From Pyronema omphalodes (lineage: Eukaryota; Ascomycota; Pezizomycetes; Pezizales; Pyronemataceae), in the NCBI GenBank assembly GCA_024516155.1, contig JAJJXM010000088.1, forward strand, positions 62,001 to 126,000: a stretch of DNA of 64,000 bases. The letters run 5' to 3'. The notes beneath the pieces were generated by a model that made no database searches, was not told where the DNA came from, and worked only from the letters and a program-made list of their open reading frames with translations. Positions within the stretch are counted from its first letter, which is position 1; the number at the start of each line of letters is the position of its first letter. The position numbers and the translations under genes are program-made. Shown in pieces: positions 39,346 through 51,716 of the stretch.

Positions 39346-39775
39346 CCACACAGCAACCGCTGACCCCCCCCCTGCATTTGCGACAACAACAACAATTTCC
39401 CCGATTTTCGAATCGGCAATCGATTTCTTACCTCCGAATTACCCCGAATCTCGATTTTCGGAACCCAGCTACCGTTTACCGTTGAGATTCAGCGGAAAAA
39501 CGCGATTCTGGGACCTCCGGGCCGGATTCCGGGCACTTTCATCAACGCCGCCCCACCACCCGCCCCCCAATCATCAAACCGACCTCATTTTCGGTTTCGG
39601 CATACCGAAATCCCCCCCCCCCAAATTTCCCCCCCCACCAGCCGCACTGGTTGTGGTGATACCCCAAATTTTCCCCCCTCCGGACCCCCTTCCTCGCGAG
39701 AAATTTTCGCGCTCGCTTAGCAAGAGCCTCCTCACGTGACTCTTAACCATCGCTTACCGTACCACCGGTTAAGCG
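39346..39775 (+). promoter_or_regulatory. A5 5' UTR
   Basis: Same layout as in the other LINE-A copies: poly-C start, UUCG hairpin, TCACGTGA (39732-39739), start-codon hairpin (39747-39779). Confidence 0.72.
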
Positions 39776-41484
39776 ATGGACGCTAACGCACCCATCCCCG
39801 CCACGCCCTCGCGTATGCAGGTACCCGAGAATATTTTTAGCCCCGACGAGCTTTCCCGAGTCAACGCCCCGCACGCTGGCTCCTCCGCCATCGCGACCTC
39901 TAAGAAATTAACGACCGTCTCCGCAAAAGTCACCAAACCCCCTCCAAAAAATCCGCCTCTAGACGTGACCTCGACCTCCTCCGCAAAAATGTCACCCGAC
40001 CGAAAACAAACGCCCACGTGAACCTCGATGGGACCCCCGTCGAAACAATGCCGACCGCCATGGACACTGACAGTTGCCCCGACACCGACTCCGAATCCGA
40101 CTCCGACCTAAACCTCAATGATAGCCAGCACGCAATAACTGCTTCCGATGTCAACCCCAACCCCCAGCCTCAGCCCGACAACAACCTCCTCTCAGCCATC
40201 GCCGCTATGATTTCGAAAAACACCAACGACGCGCTCCGACCTATCGTCCGTTCCATCGACACCATCAACAAAAGACTCGACAAAATCGCAAAACCCAGCC
40301 CGCCCCCTCCGACACAGCCCCAACGTCAACCCCACCCCGAACAATCGACCACCGCCAACTCACCCCCCGACGACCTCCAATACTGGAAAGAGCGATGCCG
40401 ACTCCTGGAAAACGCTCTTCGCCACCACAACATCGCCATACCGACCTCCACCACTACTCGCCGCCACAACCCCCCCACGACCACTCACCAGCCGTGGACC
40501 TCCGGCACAACCGTCGCTGACCTCTCCTTCCCCGCCCACGCCCCCAAAAGCAACCCCCCCGCAAAACCGCACCCCCGACGCCAACGCACCCGCCCCCAGG
40601 AAATCAACCTGCCCTGCCCCAACCCTGCGGAAATCGACGTCAATACCAAAGCCCAACTGGGAAGAGCGATCAACGCTGCACTCACCCAGGCACAGGCGCC
40701 GCCTCACATGGCTGTCGCCACAATCAGACAAGCCTCATCAGGAAACCTCATCGTGACCATGACAGACGCCACCACTGAATCCGAGCTGACCATGAACCTA
40801 GGGACCATTCACACAGCGACGCAACAAGTCAACACCTCCATCGCCGCACCCCGCCTGAACGAGCGGTGGTATAAGCTCGCAGTTCACGAAATCCCCACGA
40901 GCCAATACCCCGACTCCCCCGACGGAATGCGCCTCCTCCAAGAGGAGATCGAACGCAGCAACGGACATGTCACCCTGGCGCAACCCCCCCGATATATGAC
41001 GACCGCGGAGAAACGTGTAGGCAAGGAAGCATCCAGTGTGGTTATTGCGGTACGTACCGCCGAAGAGCTCGCACTCCTGAAGCGCAAACGAGTCATGGTA
41101 CTCTTCGAGCCCCGAAGAGTCACCGAGTACCACTCTGCCCGACGGACCGACCAGTGTCGGCGCTGCTTGCTCTTTGGCCACCACTACACCAACTGCACTG
41201 GACCGCAAGGCCCCACCTGCGGAATCTGCGGCCAGAACCACCCCACAGACGACCACGCCTGCAACGACTGCCCCCAAAGCAAAGGTAAGAGCTGTGAACA
41301 CACCAGATACCACTGCAAAAACTGCGCGGACGCCAACCTCCCCGACCTCGACCACCCAGGCTTCAGCAAGCAGTGCCCCGTACGCATCCGCATATTCAAA
41401 GAAGCCTGGACAGCGTCACAAAACCCCGCCGCCGCCCCACCCAACCCAGCCGACAGAGACACTGAGATGAACGCCCATGTCTAG
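39776..41484 (+). pseudogene. A5 ORF1, frameshifted near the N-terminus
   Basis: MDANAPIPATPS.. to KVTKPP, then a one-base loss near 39942-39950 (CCTCCAAAAAAT) shifts the frame to a premature stop. The remainder (from about 40018, NLDGTPVETMPTAMDTD) is open to the normal end DTEMNAHV with the zinc knuckles intact. It overlaps ORF2 by 8 bases. Confidence 0.92.
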
Positions 41485-44400
41485 CTACAACAGACTGGCA
41501 GCAACCATACGGATCGTCTCCCACAACGTGAACCGACAACGATCAGCACTCGATGCGCTGCTGAATAGCGCACACAACACAGCCGACATAATCCTAATAC
41601 AAGAAATTCACATAACCGACATAACATACGCCACCACACACCCATCTTTCACACTGGTCTTGCCACCGCGTGGAGATAGAACCACCAACAGAACAGCCGC
41701 CTACGTGACCAGGACAAACCCATACCTCAGGGTTTCTCAGCGCACCGATATATGCGCGGATCCTGACCTCCAGGTCCTTGAGGTAGGCACCGACCTAATT
41801 CCTTCTTTCTTTCTTTTTAATATATACAACGAAAAACACCCCGAAAGCAATATTTATACCATCCCGAGAGCCCTCACCCCCCTCCCCCTCCCCCGCAGGT
41901 GCATCATCACAGGTGACCTCAACGCTCACCATGCCCTGTGGAACTCCTCCACACGTTCCCCCACCCGCGCCACCGAAATAGTTGACCTCATCGAACAACG
42001 AGACTGGACTCTCGTGTCCGTCCCTGACATTCCCACCTACTACTACAACCCAGGCCGCAGTTCTTCCGTCCTCGACCTGACCCTAGCATCACCCCACATG
42101 GCAGAGGAAACAATCAACTGGGCAATTGACGACGACAACGCCACGGGATCTGACCATGAAGTCATACGTTTCGAAGTGCACACAACCCACCCAGACGCTG
42201 AAACAACCCCCCCAACAAACCGACTGAACTGGAAAAAGACGGATTGGGAGCTCTTCGCCGAAACCCTCCGTGCCTCGTGCTTCGCCCTCACACCATCATG
42301 GACACAATACCGCAACCACCCTACCACAGACAACCTCGATGCGTGGGCGGAGTCAATACGTGATGCCATCCTTAATGCCGCGACTACGTCCACCCCCGTA
42401 CTACAAGTGACCCCACAATCGAAGAGATGGTGGACCGCAGAAGTCACCGAGGCAAGGAAAAAGATGACCAAAGCAAGACGTAAGTGGAAACGCAAACGTG
42501 ACGATAGATCCCACCTAAACTACAAACAACACCGAAACGAATACCACAGGACCATCCGAACGGCGAAAGATGCAAAGTGGAAGGAATACCTTTCCCAAGC
42601 CGAAGGACCCGATGTGTGGCAGGCGTTTAGGTACACCAACCCTCGGCGTGCTCAGCTAACACCAAACCTCCGCGCAATGATAAACGGCCAAGAAACAATC
42701 TGCAGCTCCTTCGACGCAAAGGTAGAGGCCTTCCAAAAGTTGTTTCCCCCGCCGCCGCCACCACCGCCTCCGTCCATCCTCCCCCCGCGCCGCGAGTTGC
42801 AGTGGACAACCTTTACACCGACAGAGGTAGAAACAGCGATATTCTCCTCCTCGCCGAAGAAGGCGCCCGGACCCGATGGGCTCACATTCGCCTGCCTACG
42901 CCAAGCATACCTTGCCATCCCCGAACACATGAACAACCTCTACGCCACATTAGGGACGGTAGGCTACCATCCGCGATGCTGGCGCCAGGCCACCACAGTC
43001 ATTATCGCCAAACCTAACAAGCCGGATTACAGCAATCCAAAGGCATACCGTCCGATTGCGCTCCTAAACTGCCTTGGGAAGACCCTCGAAAAACTAATGG
43101 CCACTCGCCTAGGCACGATGGCAGACTCTCACGACTTACTACATAGAGACCAAATAGGTGGACGCCCGCAGAGATCAGCAATTGACGCGGCGATGGCGCT
43201 GGTGCACGACGTCGAGATTGGGAAATCTCACGGAATGCTAACCTCTGCCCTCTTCCTCGATGTTCGTGGAGCGTTTCGACAACGTCTCTGCTGACCGCCT
43301 CCAACAAACATTACGACAGCTTGGGTGCCCAGCGACCAGTAGTATCGTGGTGCCAGTCTTTCCTCGCAGATCGCACGATCGCTCTAGCGTTCGATGGGCG
43401 AACTGACACGCAACGCCCAGTGCAAACAGGCATCCCACAAGGTTCCCCTGCATCCCCCATACTTTTCTTATTATACCTCCGCCCATTATTCGACGAACTA
43501 GCACAGGTACACCCGTACGCCTGGACACCTAGCTACATTGACGACGTAGCGATCGTCGTCCAGGGACGCACCAGAAAAGCGAACGCCCGCGCACTTGAGA
43601 ACATCACGACAACAGCCTTTCGGTGGGCCGACGCAAACGCCGTTGCATTTGACGATGCCAAGTCAGAGCTCCTGCATTTCCACTGGGCACGCACCGATAG
43701 CATCACTGCGGAGGAAAAAGTTAAGTTACCAAACGGTACAGTTATCACACCGGGAACACAAGGAGGAGAGAAGGATGTTGTGAGGTGGATAGGCCTGTAT
43801 TTAGATAGGAAACTTAACTTTAGAAAACATGTAGCTAGACGAGTAACCGCCGCGCAAAGAACTCTGAACGCACTGTGCAGGTTAGCACGGTACGAAACAG
43901 GTCTGTCCCCCGCTGCTACAAGACTAATCTACCAGGCGTGTGTCCAGTCGAGAGCAGACTACGGCGCAGAGATATGGTGGAACCAGCAAAAAGACCTTGC
44001 CCGCACCCTCCAGAATCAACAGAACACCGCCCTCCGCAGGATTCTCAACGCCTTCACCTCTACTCCGATCCTGGCCCTCCACAACTGAATCCGCACTCCC
44101 CCCCGTCACAATACGTCTTGACAACCGCCAGCGGAAATACGCCCTGCGCACCCTCACTCTACCCGCTTCGCATCCTATCATCACACGCTGCCCCGTCTCG
44201 TTTCCCCGCCCCGAGTATCGAGGATGCCTCCATCAACCCGGACACCGAGTACGACCACCCGTGGCACGTCCCAGGACAAGCCCCGTCCCGCCTCCTGCAC
44301 GTCATCAGCACCCTCTCCTCGTGGGTCCAACCAAACGCCGAAATCGAGAACACCTCCCAAAACATCCCCGATGACGACCTCGCCCCTACATTAACGATCG

Positions 44401-45405
44401 ACATCTCCTCCTCCCCGAAGGCTGACGCTGCCGACGACCACCTCCTCCTCCTCCACGCCCTTCGCCAACGATCGGATACTATCCTACTGTACACGGACGG
44501 CTCTCAACTTGACGGCATAACAGGCGCAGGATACACCATCCCCCACGGGCTGCCACGACCTGTCGACTCCATAGTGCCCATGGGCGACAGAACGGAAGTC
44601 TTCGACGCGGAAGTTATGGCCATCCACGAAGGACTCCGGACATGCCTGACACATATTCGACGCAACGACCTATACGACAAACACATCCACGTTTTTCACA
44701 GACAACCAGGCCGCGATACAGTCGAGCCTCTCACCTCCGTCGAGGGCCCCGGCCAGGAGCTCGCCTGGGCCATCCACAACACCGCTCACGACCTTCACAC
44801 TTACGGTACCTCAATTACCATCCACTGGGTCCCAGGACACACCAGCGTCCCCGGAAACGAAGCCGCCGACGAACTGGCCCGACAGGCGACAACAGTACCG
44901 CCACGCCGACGAATACCGATATCCCTCACTTGGCTGCGCCGCCGCGCTCGAGAGAGGTACACCGAAGACTGGGCTACCTGGTTCACCTCTTCCCCCCGAC
45001 CGCGCACGTACGCCGCCACTACACCGCCGCAAAATGGACACTGCGTACACCGAAAACCCCCGCTGGATATCAACTGCAATCCTGGGTCTTCGCACCGGCC
45101 ACGGGTACTTCCTCAACTGCTTGGCCCACCCTCCATCCGACGCATACCCCTCCCGCAGCTGCAGCTGCCCAATCCATCCACCGCAGACGCCTCGACACCT
45201 CCTCCTGAGCTGCCCCGAATTCCAGGCCGCTCGCTCCACACTCAGGAAGGACCTCAAACTCAGACAACACTCCCGGATCAACCTAAACACCATTCTGGAC
45301 ACCCCCTCCGGCACCAAGGCTCTTTCCACCTTTATCTCTGCAACCAAGGTTGCCACCTCGACCTGGGCACACTCCCGGCTAGAGAAGCCTCGCAGAAGGG
45401 GATAG
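41477..45405 (+). pseudogene. A5 ORF2, several one-base frameshifts
   Basis: EN and the first RT blocks are open to FLDVRGAF, where an extra T (near 43276) breaks the frame; an extra A near 43330 follows. The frame then carries GIPQGSPASP and YIDDVAIV until an extra C near 44085 (LHN then stop). Further shifts lie near 44204, 44695-44735 and 45010-45030 in the RNase H part. The end is KVATSTWAHSRLEKPRRRG. Nearly all breaks are gains of one base in short runs, clustered in the 3' half. Confidence 0.9.
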
Positions 45406-46258
45406 ACCCCTACCGCTGACTACACCGACCGCAGTACCTTAGGACCTTTCGCGCGCGCTGATTTTGCAGTGCTTTCTTACTTAGGATTTTTGTTTTGTAA
45501 AAAAAAAAAAAAAAAGGGGACGAGCAGAAGGGGAAGGTAGAGGAGGGATAGGCGAAGAGAAAGGGAACGGGCACGCGGTGACGGGATCGGGCTGGGGTCG
45601 TTGCTTGGGTCTGCTTGGGGTTCGGGTGTTTTGAGTCTTGCTTTCTTCTTGTTTTCTGTTGTTTTTCTTTCTTTGTCTTTCAATTGTTTGTCTTACGGGT
45701 TGGAGTTGTTTTATGGTACGGCGGATGAGAAGGGAACGGATGGTGGAATGGTGCACAGGAAGGGAGATGACGGGGACGGCAGGCGAGAGAGGGCAGACGA
45801 GTTTCTTTGTACTTTCCTTTGTTTGGGTGCGACGATGTTTTTCTTATGTTCGAAGGGCGGGAGGAGTGCGAGGCGTTGCGAAAGGAGAGAGAGGGGCACG
45901 GGGAAGGGGCAGAGGAGGACGACGGGAGTTATCTTTTTCTTTTGTACGCGGAGGAAACAAAGGCGGTAAAATGGCTAAACATGGGAAGGGGAAGGGAGGA
46001 GGAAAGGGAGGAGCCCGGCGAGGCGGCCTCTGTGCAAGCAGGGCACTTGGAACATCAGACGCGCTTGGACAAGAAACCCCCGTAGTATACAGTGGGGACA
46101 GACCCCACAACCACAACGATCAAGAGGAGGAGACTGGTAGAGGTGGAGACTGGGTTTTTGCTTTTACATTTCTTTCTTCTTCTCTTTTGTATTTATCTGT
46201 CCCTTGTCATAACCTTCGGGTTGCAAACAAGTAATGAGAGAACAAACAAACAAACAAA
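45406..46258 (+). other. A5 3' UTR: internal poly(A), purine-rich region, hairpin, AAAC tail
   Basis: About 850 non-coding bases. The internal A run is at 45499-45515, about 95 bases after the stop. It is followed by a region shared with all LINE-A copies, then the last 250 bases shared with H3-H5, the hairpin (46211-46222) and (AAAC)n. Confidence 0.85.
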
Positions 46259-46918
46259 CCTATCATCACACGCTGCCCCGTCTCGTTTCCCGCCCCGAGT
46301 ATCGAGGATGCCTCCATCAACCCGGACACCGAGTACGACCACCCGTGGCACGTCCCAGGACAAGCCCCGTCCCGCCTCCTGCACGTCATCAGCACCCTCT
46401 CCCCGTGGGTCCAACCAAACGCCGAAATCGAGAACACCTCCCAAAACATCCCCAATGACGACCTCGCCCCTACATTAACGATCGACATCTCCTCCTCCCC
46501 GAAGGCTGCAGCTGCCGACGACCACCTCCTCCTCCTCCACGCCCTTCGCCAACGATCGGATACTATCCTACTGTACACGGACGGCTCTCAACTTGACGGC
46601 ATAACAGGCGCAGGATACACCATCCCCCACGGGCTGCCACAACCTGTCGACTCCATAGTGCCCATGGGCGACAGAACAGAAGTCTTCGATGCGGAAGTTA
46701 TGGCCATCCACGAAGGACTCCGGACATGCCTGACACATATTCGACGCAACGACCTATACGACAAACACATCCACGTTTTTACCGACAACCAAGCCGCGAT
46801 ACATCGAGCCTCTCACCTCCGTCGAGGCCCCGGCCAGGAGCTCGCCTGGGCCATCCACAACACCGCTCACGACCTTCACGCTTACGGTACCTCAATTACC
46901 ATCCACTGGGTCCCAGGA
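46259..46918 (+). pseudogene. A4 ORF2 part 2: connection domain and RNase H start
   Basis: Resumes at PIITRCPVSFPAPSIEDASINPDTEYDHPW. RNase H carries LLYTDGSQLDGITGAGY, DAEVMAIHEGL and FTDNQAAIHRASHL. It is interrupted at IHWVPG by F1. Confidence 0.88.
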
Positions 46919-47713
46919 TTTATTTATTTATTTATTTATTAACTCATACACGCATCCAACCGTAAGGTTATGGGGGAATCTACAGTAAATACAAAATTAA
47001 GAAACCCGGGTGTTAGGCCAAGCTCTCACTGGGTATGCCCCAGAGCTTGTCGTTAGGGTGTGGGGTTGTAGACCCCCAAGTCTCGTTGTGCTTTTGTTCG
47101 TCAAGCGTCGTCTGTTCCAGGAGCCCTGTGCGCTCGGAGGCCACCTCGCCGGGTCGTTCCCCCATTTCCTCCACCCTTCCCCTCCCTTTTTTAACCGTTT
47201 TTCCACCTTTATTTCCTCCACAAAGCAAAAACAAACAAGCAAAAAGAAAAGAAAAGGAGATATAACTCCCCCGGGTCAACGCCCCCCCATCGCATCCTCT
47301 CTCCCCTGTGCCACTACCCTACTCTACGTCCCTCCCCTCGCCCTTCACCACGCTCCTCCCTCTCGGCTCGCCAGGCCATCCATCGTCCCACTCCGTCCAC
47401 TTCTCTCCGCGTCACCATCTCGTACTCGCCTCATTCGTGCTCCCTCCCGTCCGTCTCCACCGCGTCTCTCCTCTCCCTCGACTCCTCGCCATCACTTTCA
47501 CTTCCCGTTTCAAAAAGAAAAAACACAAGACTCCATTCTCCACAACAACCACGCCTCCGCTCTCCCAGTCTCCCGTCTCCACTCTCTCCTCGTCATCGTC
47601 CGCTTCCTCCCCCTCCCCTCTCCCTCGTCTCTCTCTCCGCTCTCGCCTCCCGCTTCTCCCTCCCTCCGTCCTCCTCCTACTTCTTTTTATTATTATTTTA
47701 TTTTTTTTTTTTT
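46919..47713 (-). other. F1 3' UTR with poly(A) directly after the ORF2 stop
   Basis: On the minus strand the ORF2 stop TAA is followed at once by an A run (47701-47715) and TAAAATAATAATAAAAAG. A purine-rich block (47280-47690) comes next, then the H1/H2-like terminal 290 bases, the hairpin AACC-TTAC-GGTT (46958-46969) and (AAAT)n. Confidence 0.82.
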
Positions 47714-50700
47714 TTAATTATTAGAGGTAACCGCGTGCTCGTCCGTCAGGTCCAGCAGCGTCCCCCAGTCTGTTGTCAGCGTAGCAGATGTGTCCTCCTC
47801 AGCGGGGAGTTTACTTAACCTTGCGTGAGCCCACTCCGCAGTCGCTATCTTGGTCTCTGAGATCATAGCGGACAGTGCTTTGGTTCCGGCGGTGGTATGT
47901 AAGATTGTCGGTAGTGTGAGGTGTCGTCGTCGTGGGATTTTCAGTGTACGTCGCAGTTCGGTCCGTTGGGAAGTGAAGTAGGGGCACGAGAGAATGAGAT
48001 GTTTGGGGGATTGCGGAGGGTGAAGGGGGCATGAGCACGAGCGGGAGGGGTATTGGGCGGTGGGGGGATGAGCAAGGCAGTCCAAAAAATAACCGTGTCC
48101 GGTTCGCAATCCCAAGATTGCGGTTGATAGTTTGCGTGGTAGGGCCGTGTAGGCATGGTCGAGGCGTCGACGGTGTGGGGCGTCGTATGTTTTAAGTTTC
48201 GGCGCGGAGGAGTACCAGGTCGTCCAGTCTTGGATGTATTGATCGTGAATCTGTCGGCGTATCCAGGACAGGGAGACCGGTAGCGAAGAGGGGGGAGTTA
48301 GGGTGGTTGCAGTTTTGGCGAGGAGGTCGGCTTGGTCATTCCCGGGTATATCGGTATGTCCTGGGACCCAATGTAAGGTGACGGATGTGTCTTTGGAACG
48401 GAGGGAGGAGGCGATGTCGTGTATAGCGCGGGCGAGCTCTTGGCCCGGACCATATGTTGTGCGGGAGGCGCGGAGGATGGCCGCCTGGTTGTCTGTAAAG
48501 ACGTGTATCCGGCGGCGTCGGAGGTGGTTGTGGGAGATGATTTTGTGGCACATCTCGAGGCAGTCGTGAATTGCTCGTAGCTCGGCGTCGAACACTTCCG
48601 TGGTCGTGCCCATGGGGATGGATTCGTTGACTTGACGGGGGAAACCTGAGGTGATGCAGTATCCGGCGCCTGTTTTTCCTTCGAGTTGGGAGCCGTCTGT
48701 ATAGGCGATAATGTTGGTTTTGTCGTCACTCAGGTCGCGGATCAGCGAGAGGTGTTCGACGGCGGCTTCGGGTTTGGGGAGGGAGGATATCTTTATTCGT
48801 AGGGGTGAGCTTATCCACGGGGTGGGATTTGGGTGTGCCGTGTCCTCGATTACGTCGTCTGGTAATATCCACTGACCGACGGAGCGGAGCATGCGAACGA
48901 GGCGCGAGGGGGCTTTCTGGGTGGTGTTCCAGGGGTAGTCATATTCGGACGGGTCACATATGGAGGTGGGGAAGTGGTTGGGCACGGGGAAGGAGGAAGG
49001 GCAGCGTCTAACTACGGGGTGGGAAGGGGGGAGGGAGAGGAGGCGGAGAACGTATTTGCGGCTGCGGCGTTGAAGGCGAACTGCGACGGGGGGTATGGCG
49101 GCTTCGTTGTGTAGGGCCACTATGGGGGTCGATGTGAATGCGTTTAGTATGCGGCGTAGGGCGGAGTTTTGTTGCGTTTGTAGTGTGCTGGCCAGTCCTT
49201 TTTGTCCATTCCACCAGATCTCAGAGCCAAAATCCGACCTAGAGGTTACACACGCTTGATAAAGTGTACGGGTCGCTGAGGGGGACAGACCTGTTTCGTG
49301 ACGTACCAAACTTCGGAGGGCGTTGAGGGACCTAGCGGCGGCCGTCAGTCTTATTTTTACATGTTGGGAGAAGGAAAGTTTGCGATCAAAATGTATGCCA
49401 ATCCACCGGACCACGTCCTTGCTGCCTCCTTGAGTCCCAGGGGTGACTATGGTGCCGTTAGGTAAGCGCACGTTTGTTGCTTCGCTGTGTTCATCGATTC
49501 GCGACTTATGGAAGTGCAGCATCTCCGATTTGGAATCGTCGAATGCTACCGCGTTTGTCTGCGCCCAGTTGAATGCGGTGCGAGCGGCTGCTTCCAGGGC
49601 GCGCGCATTTTGTTCTCTCGTTCGTCCATGGGCCACCAAGGCAACGTCGTCTATATAGCTAGGGGTCCACAGGGTCGGGTGTTCGGATTGTAAGGCGTCA
49701 AAGAGGGGGCGAAGGTATATGAGGAAGAGTATTGGCGACGCGGGGGATCCCTGGGGAATGCCGGTTTGAATTGGTCGCTGTGAATCTGTTCTGCCGTCAA
49801 ATGATAGGGCGGTTGTGCGGTCACTTAAGAATGAGGAACACCACGATATTACCGCCTGTGGGCAGCCGAGTGAGTGCATAGTTGCCAGTAATCTGGCGGA
49901 GGAGACGTTATCGAAAGCTCCTCGTACATCTAAAAATAGGGCAGACGTCACGAAGCGATTTCCCGCGTTAACTTCTACCTCATGCGTCAGTGCCATCGCG
50001 GCGTCAATTGCCGAGCGTTTTGGGCGCCCGCCAATCTGGTCCTTATGCAGGATGTCGTGCGACTCCGCCATAAGGCTGAGCCGGGTCGCCATGAGTTTTT
50101 CTAACACCTTGCCCAAGCAGTTGAGTAAGGCGATCGGGCGGTATGCCTTTATGGCGCTATAGTCCGGTTTGTTTGGTTTAGGTATCACCACCGTCGTGGC
50201 CTCTCGCCAGCTCCGCGGATGATATCCTTTCGTTCCTAAGGTTGAGTACAGGGCGTTGAAAACTTTGGGGACTGCATCGTACGCCTTCCTAAGGCACGCG
50301 AACGTGATGGAGTCCGGGCCGGGGGCTTTCTTGGGGGAGGATGTTGTGATAGCGGTACGAATTTCTTCGGGGGTGAATGTTTTCCAGGGGAGTTGGGGGT
50401 TGGGTCGTGAGGTGCGTGTGGGGGGGGCAGCTGGGGGGGGAGGGAATAACGCTTGAAAGGCCTCTACCTTACTGTCGAAGTCGACGCATACCTTCTCCAT
50501 TCCTCCTACCTGTGTCTTGATCGGTGGTGTCAATTGAGCGCGGCGCGGGTTTGTATATCGGAAGGCCGCCCATATGTCTGGTCCTTCCACCGCGGCTAAG
50601 TATTCCTTCCACATGGAGTCCTTTGCATGTCGGACTTTCCTGTAGTGGGCGTTTCGAGACTGTTTGTATTCGGCGAGGTGTTGGGGAAGGCGGGTTTGTT

Positions 50701-51716
50701 TCCATCTCCTCCTGGCCCGGGTCATGTCTTTACGTGTCAGGCGTACCTCCTCCGTCCACCATCTCTTCGACCGCGGGGTTGGGGTGAGGGTAGGTGTTGA
50801 TATCGCGGCGGCGGTTTGGATAGAGTCGCGAAGGAGGGCAGCCCATTCGTCGAGGTTCTCGGCGGAGGGGTTGGCTCGGAGGTGGGACCACCGGGGGTAG
50901 GAAGCTTCGGTGAGACGTTGCAATTCTTCGGTGAAGGTCTCCCAGTCCGTCTTGCGCCAGTTTAGTCGTGTAGTGTCGCCGGCGGTGTTGTGGTGGTCTG
51001 GGTGTAAGGAGTTGATTTGGAAACGGATCACCTCGTGGTCCGATCCCGTGGCAATGCCGTCGTCAATAGCCCAAGAAGAAATTTCCCTTGCCATCGCCGG
51101 GGCTGCCAGAGTCAGGTGGAGGACCGAAGAGCCCGATCCGTCTCGATAGTGGTAAGTAGGGAACGTCCGGGACGTTTACCAGTTGCCAGTGATGGTCTTC
51201 CATCAGTTCCACCAGCACGTCTGCTCTCGCTGGTCTGCGTGCGTGGGAGTTCCACAGAGGGTGATGGGCATTGAGGTCCCCTGTGATCACGCAACGGTGG
51301 GGGAGAGTGAGGGGGGTAAGGGAGCGGGGGACGGTATATAATTTTGTTTGGGGGTCTTTTTCATTATAGATATTTAAGAGGTAAAAGGAGGGAATGAGTG
51401 TGGTGCTGACCTCGAGTACCTGGAGGTCAGGATCTCCGCTGACGTCCGGTCTTGGTGTGACTCGAACATGTGGGTTGAGGCGAGAGATATATGCAGCAGT
51501 GCGATTGACTTTGTGGTGGCTGCGGGGGGGAAGTAACAAAAGGAAATCTGGATGTGTGATTGCGTACCGGGGATCTTTAACGTTAATCTCTTGTACCAGC
51601 AATATGTCTATTTTTGATCCTGCTGAGTTCAGCAGTGTTGTTAGTGCGGTGGCGCTGCGATTCGTGTTATGTGACACGATGCGAAGGGTCGCCGCTGATG
51701 AGTCGTATCTATTCAT
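47714..51716 (-). pseudogene. F1 ORF2: EN, RT, RNase H, one frameshift in EN
   Basis: Starts MNRYDSSAATLRIVSHNTNRS. EN: LVQEINV, GDLNAHHPLWNS; the frame shifts near 51150-51160 (NVPDVPYLPL) and resumes before SDHEVIRF. The other frame is then open for over 1,100 codons: PKKAPGPDSITFACLRKAY, FLDVRGAFDNVS, GIPQGSPASPILFLIY, YIDDVALV, then RNase H YTDGSQLEGKTGAGY, FTDNQAAILRAS, WVPGHTDIPGNDQADLLAK, and the Cys/His motif RSCSCPLHPPQSPKHLILSC. All catalytic residues are present. About 1,330 residues if unbroken. A distinct family from LINE-A. Confidence 0.93.

Larger units (their letters stand above)
39338..46258 (+). mobile_element. LINE-A copy A5, full length, inserted in A4
   Basis: A 6.9-kb element with the 14-bp TSD CCTATCATCACACG (39324-39337 and 46259-46272). 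The canonical 5' start at about 39346 is preceded by 8 extra bases; the element ends in (AAAC)n. Same orientation as its host A4. Confidence 0.95.

Noticed and set aside
47280..47700. A pyrimidine-rich host gene or exon in the F1 3' region
   Set aside because: It lies between the F1 ORF2 stop and the F1 tail inside one TSD pair, so it is 3' UTR; the plus-strand reading is low-complexity Pro/Ser/Leu.
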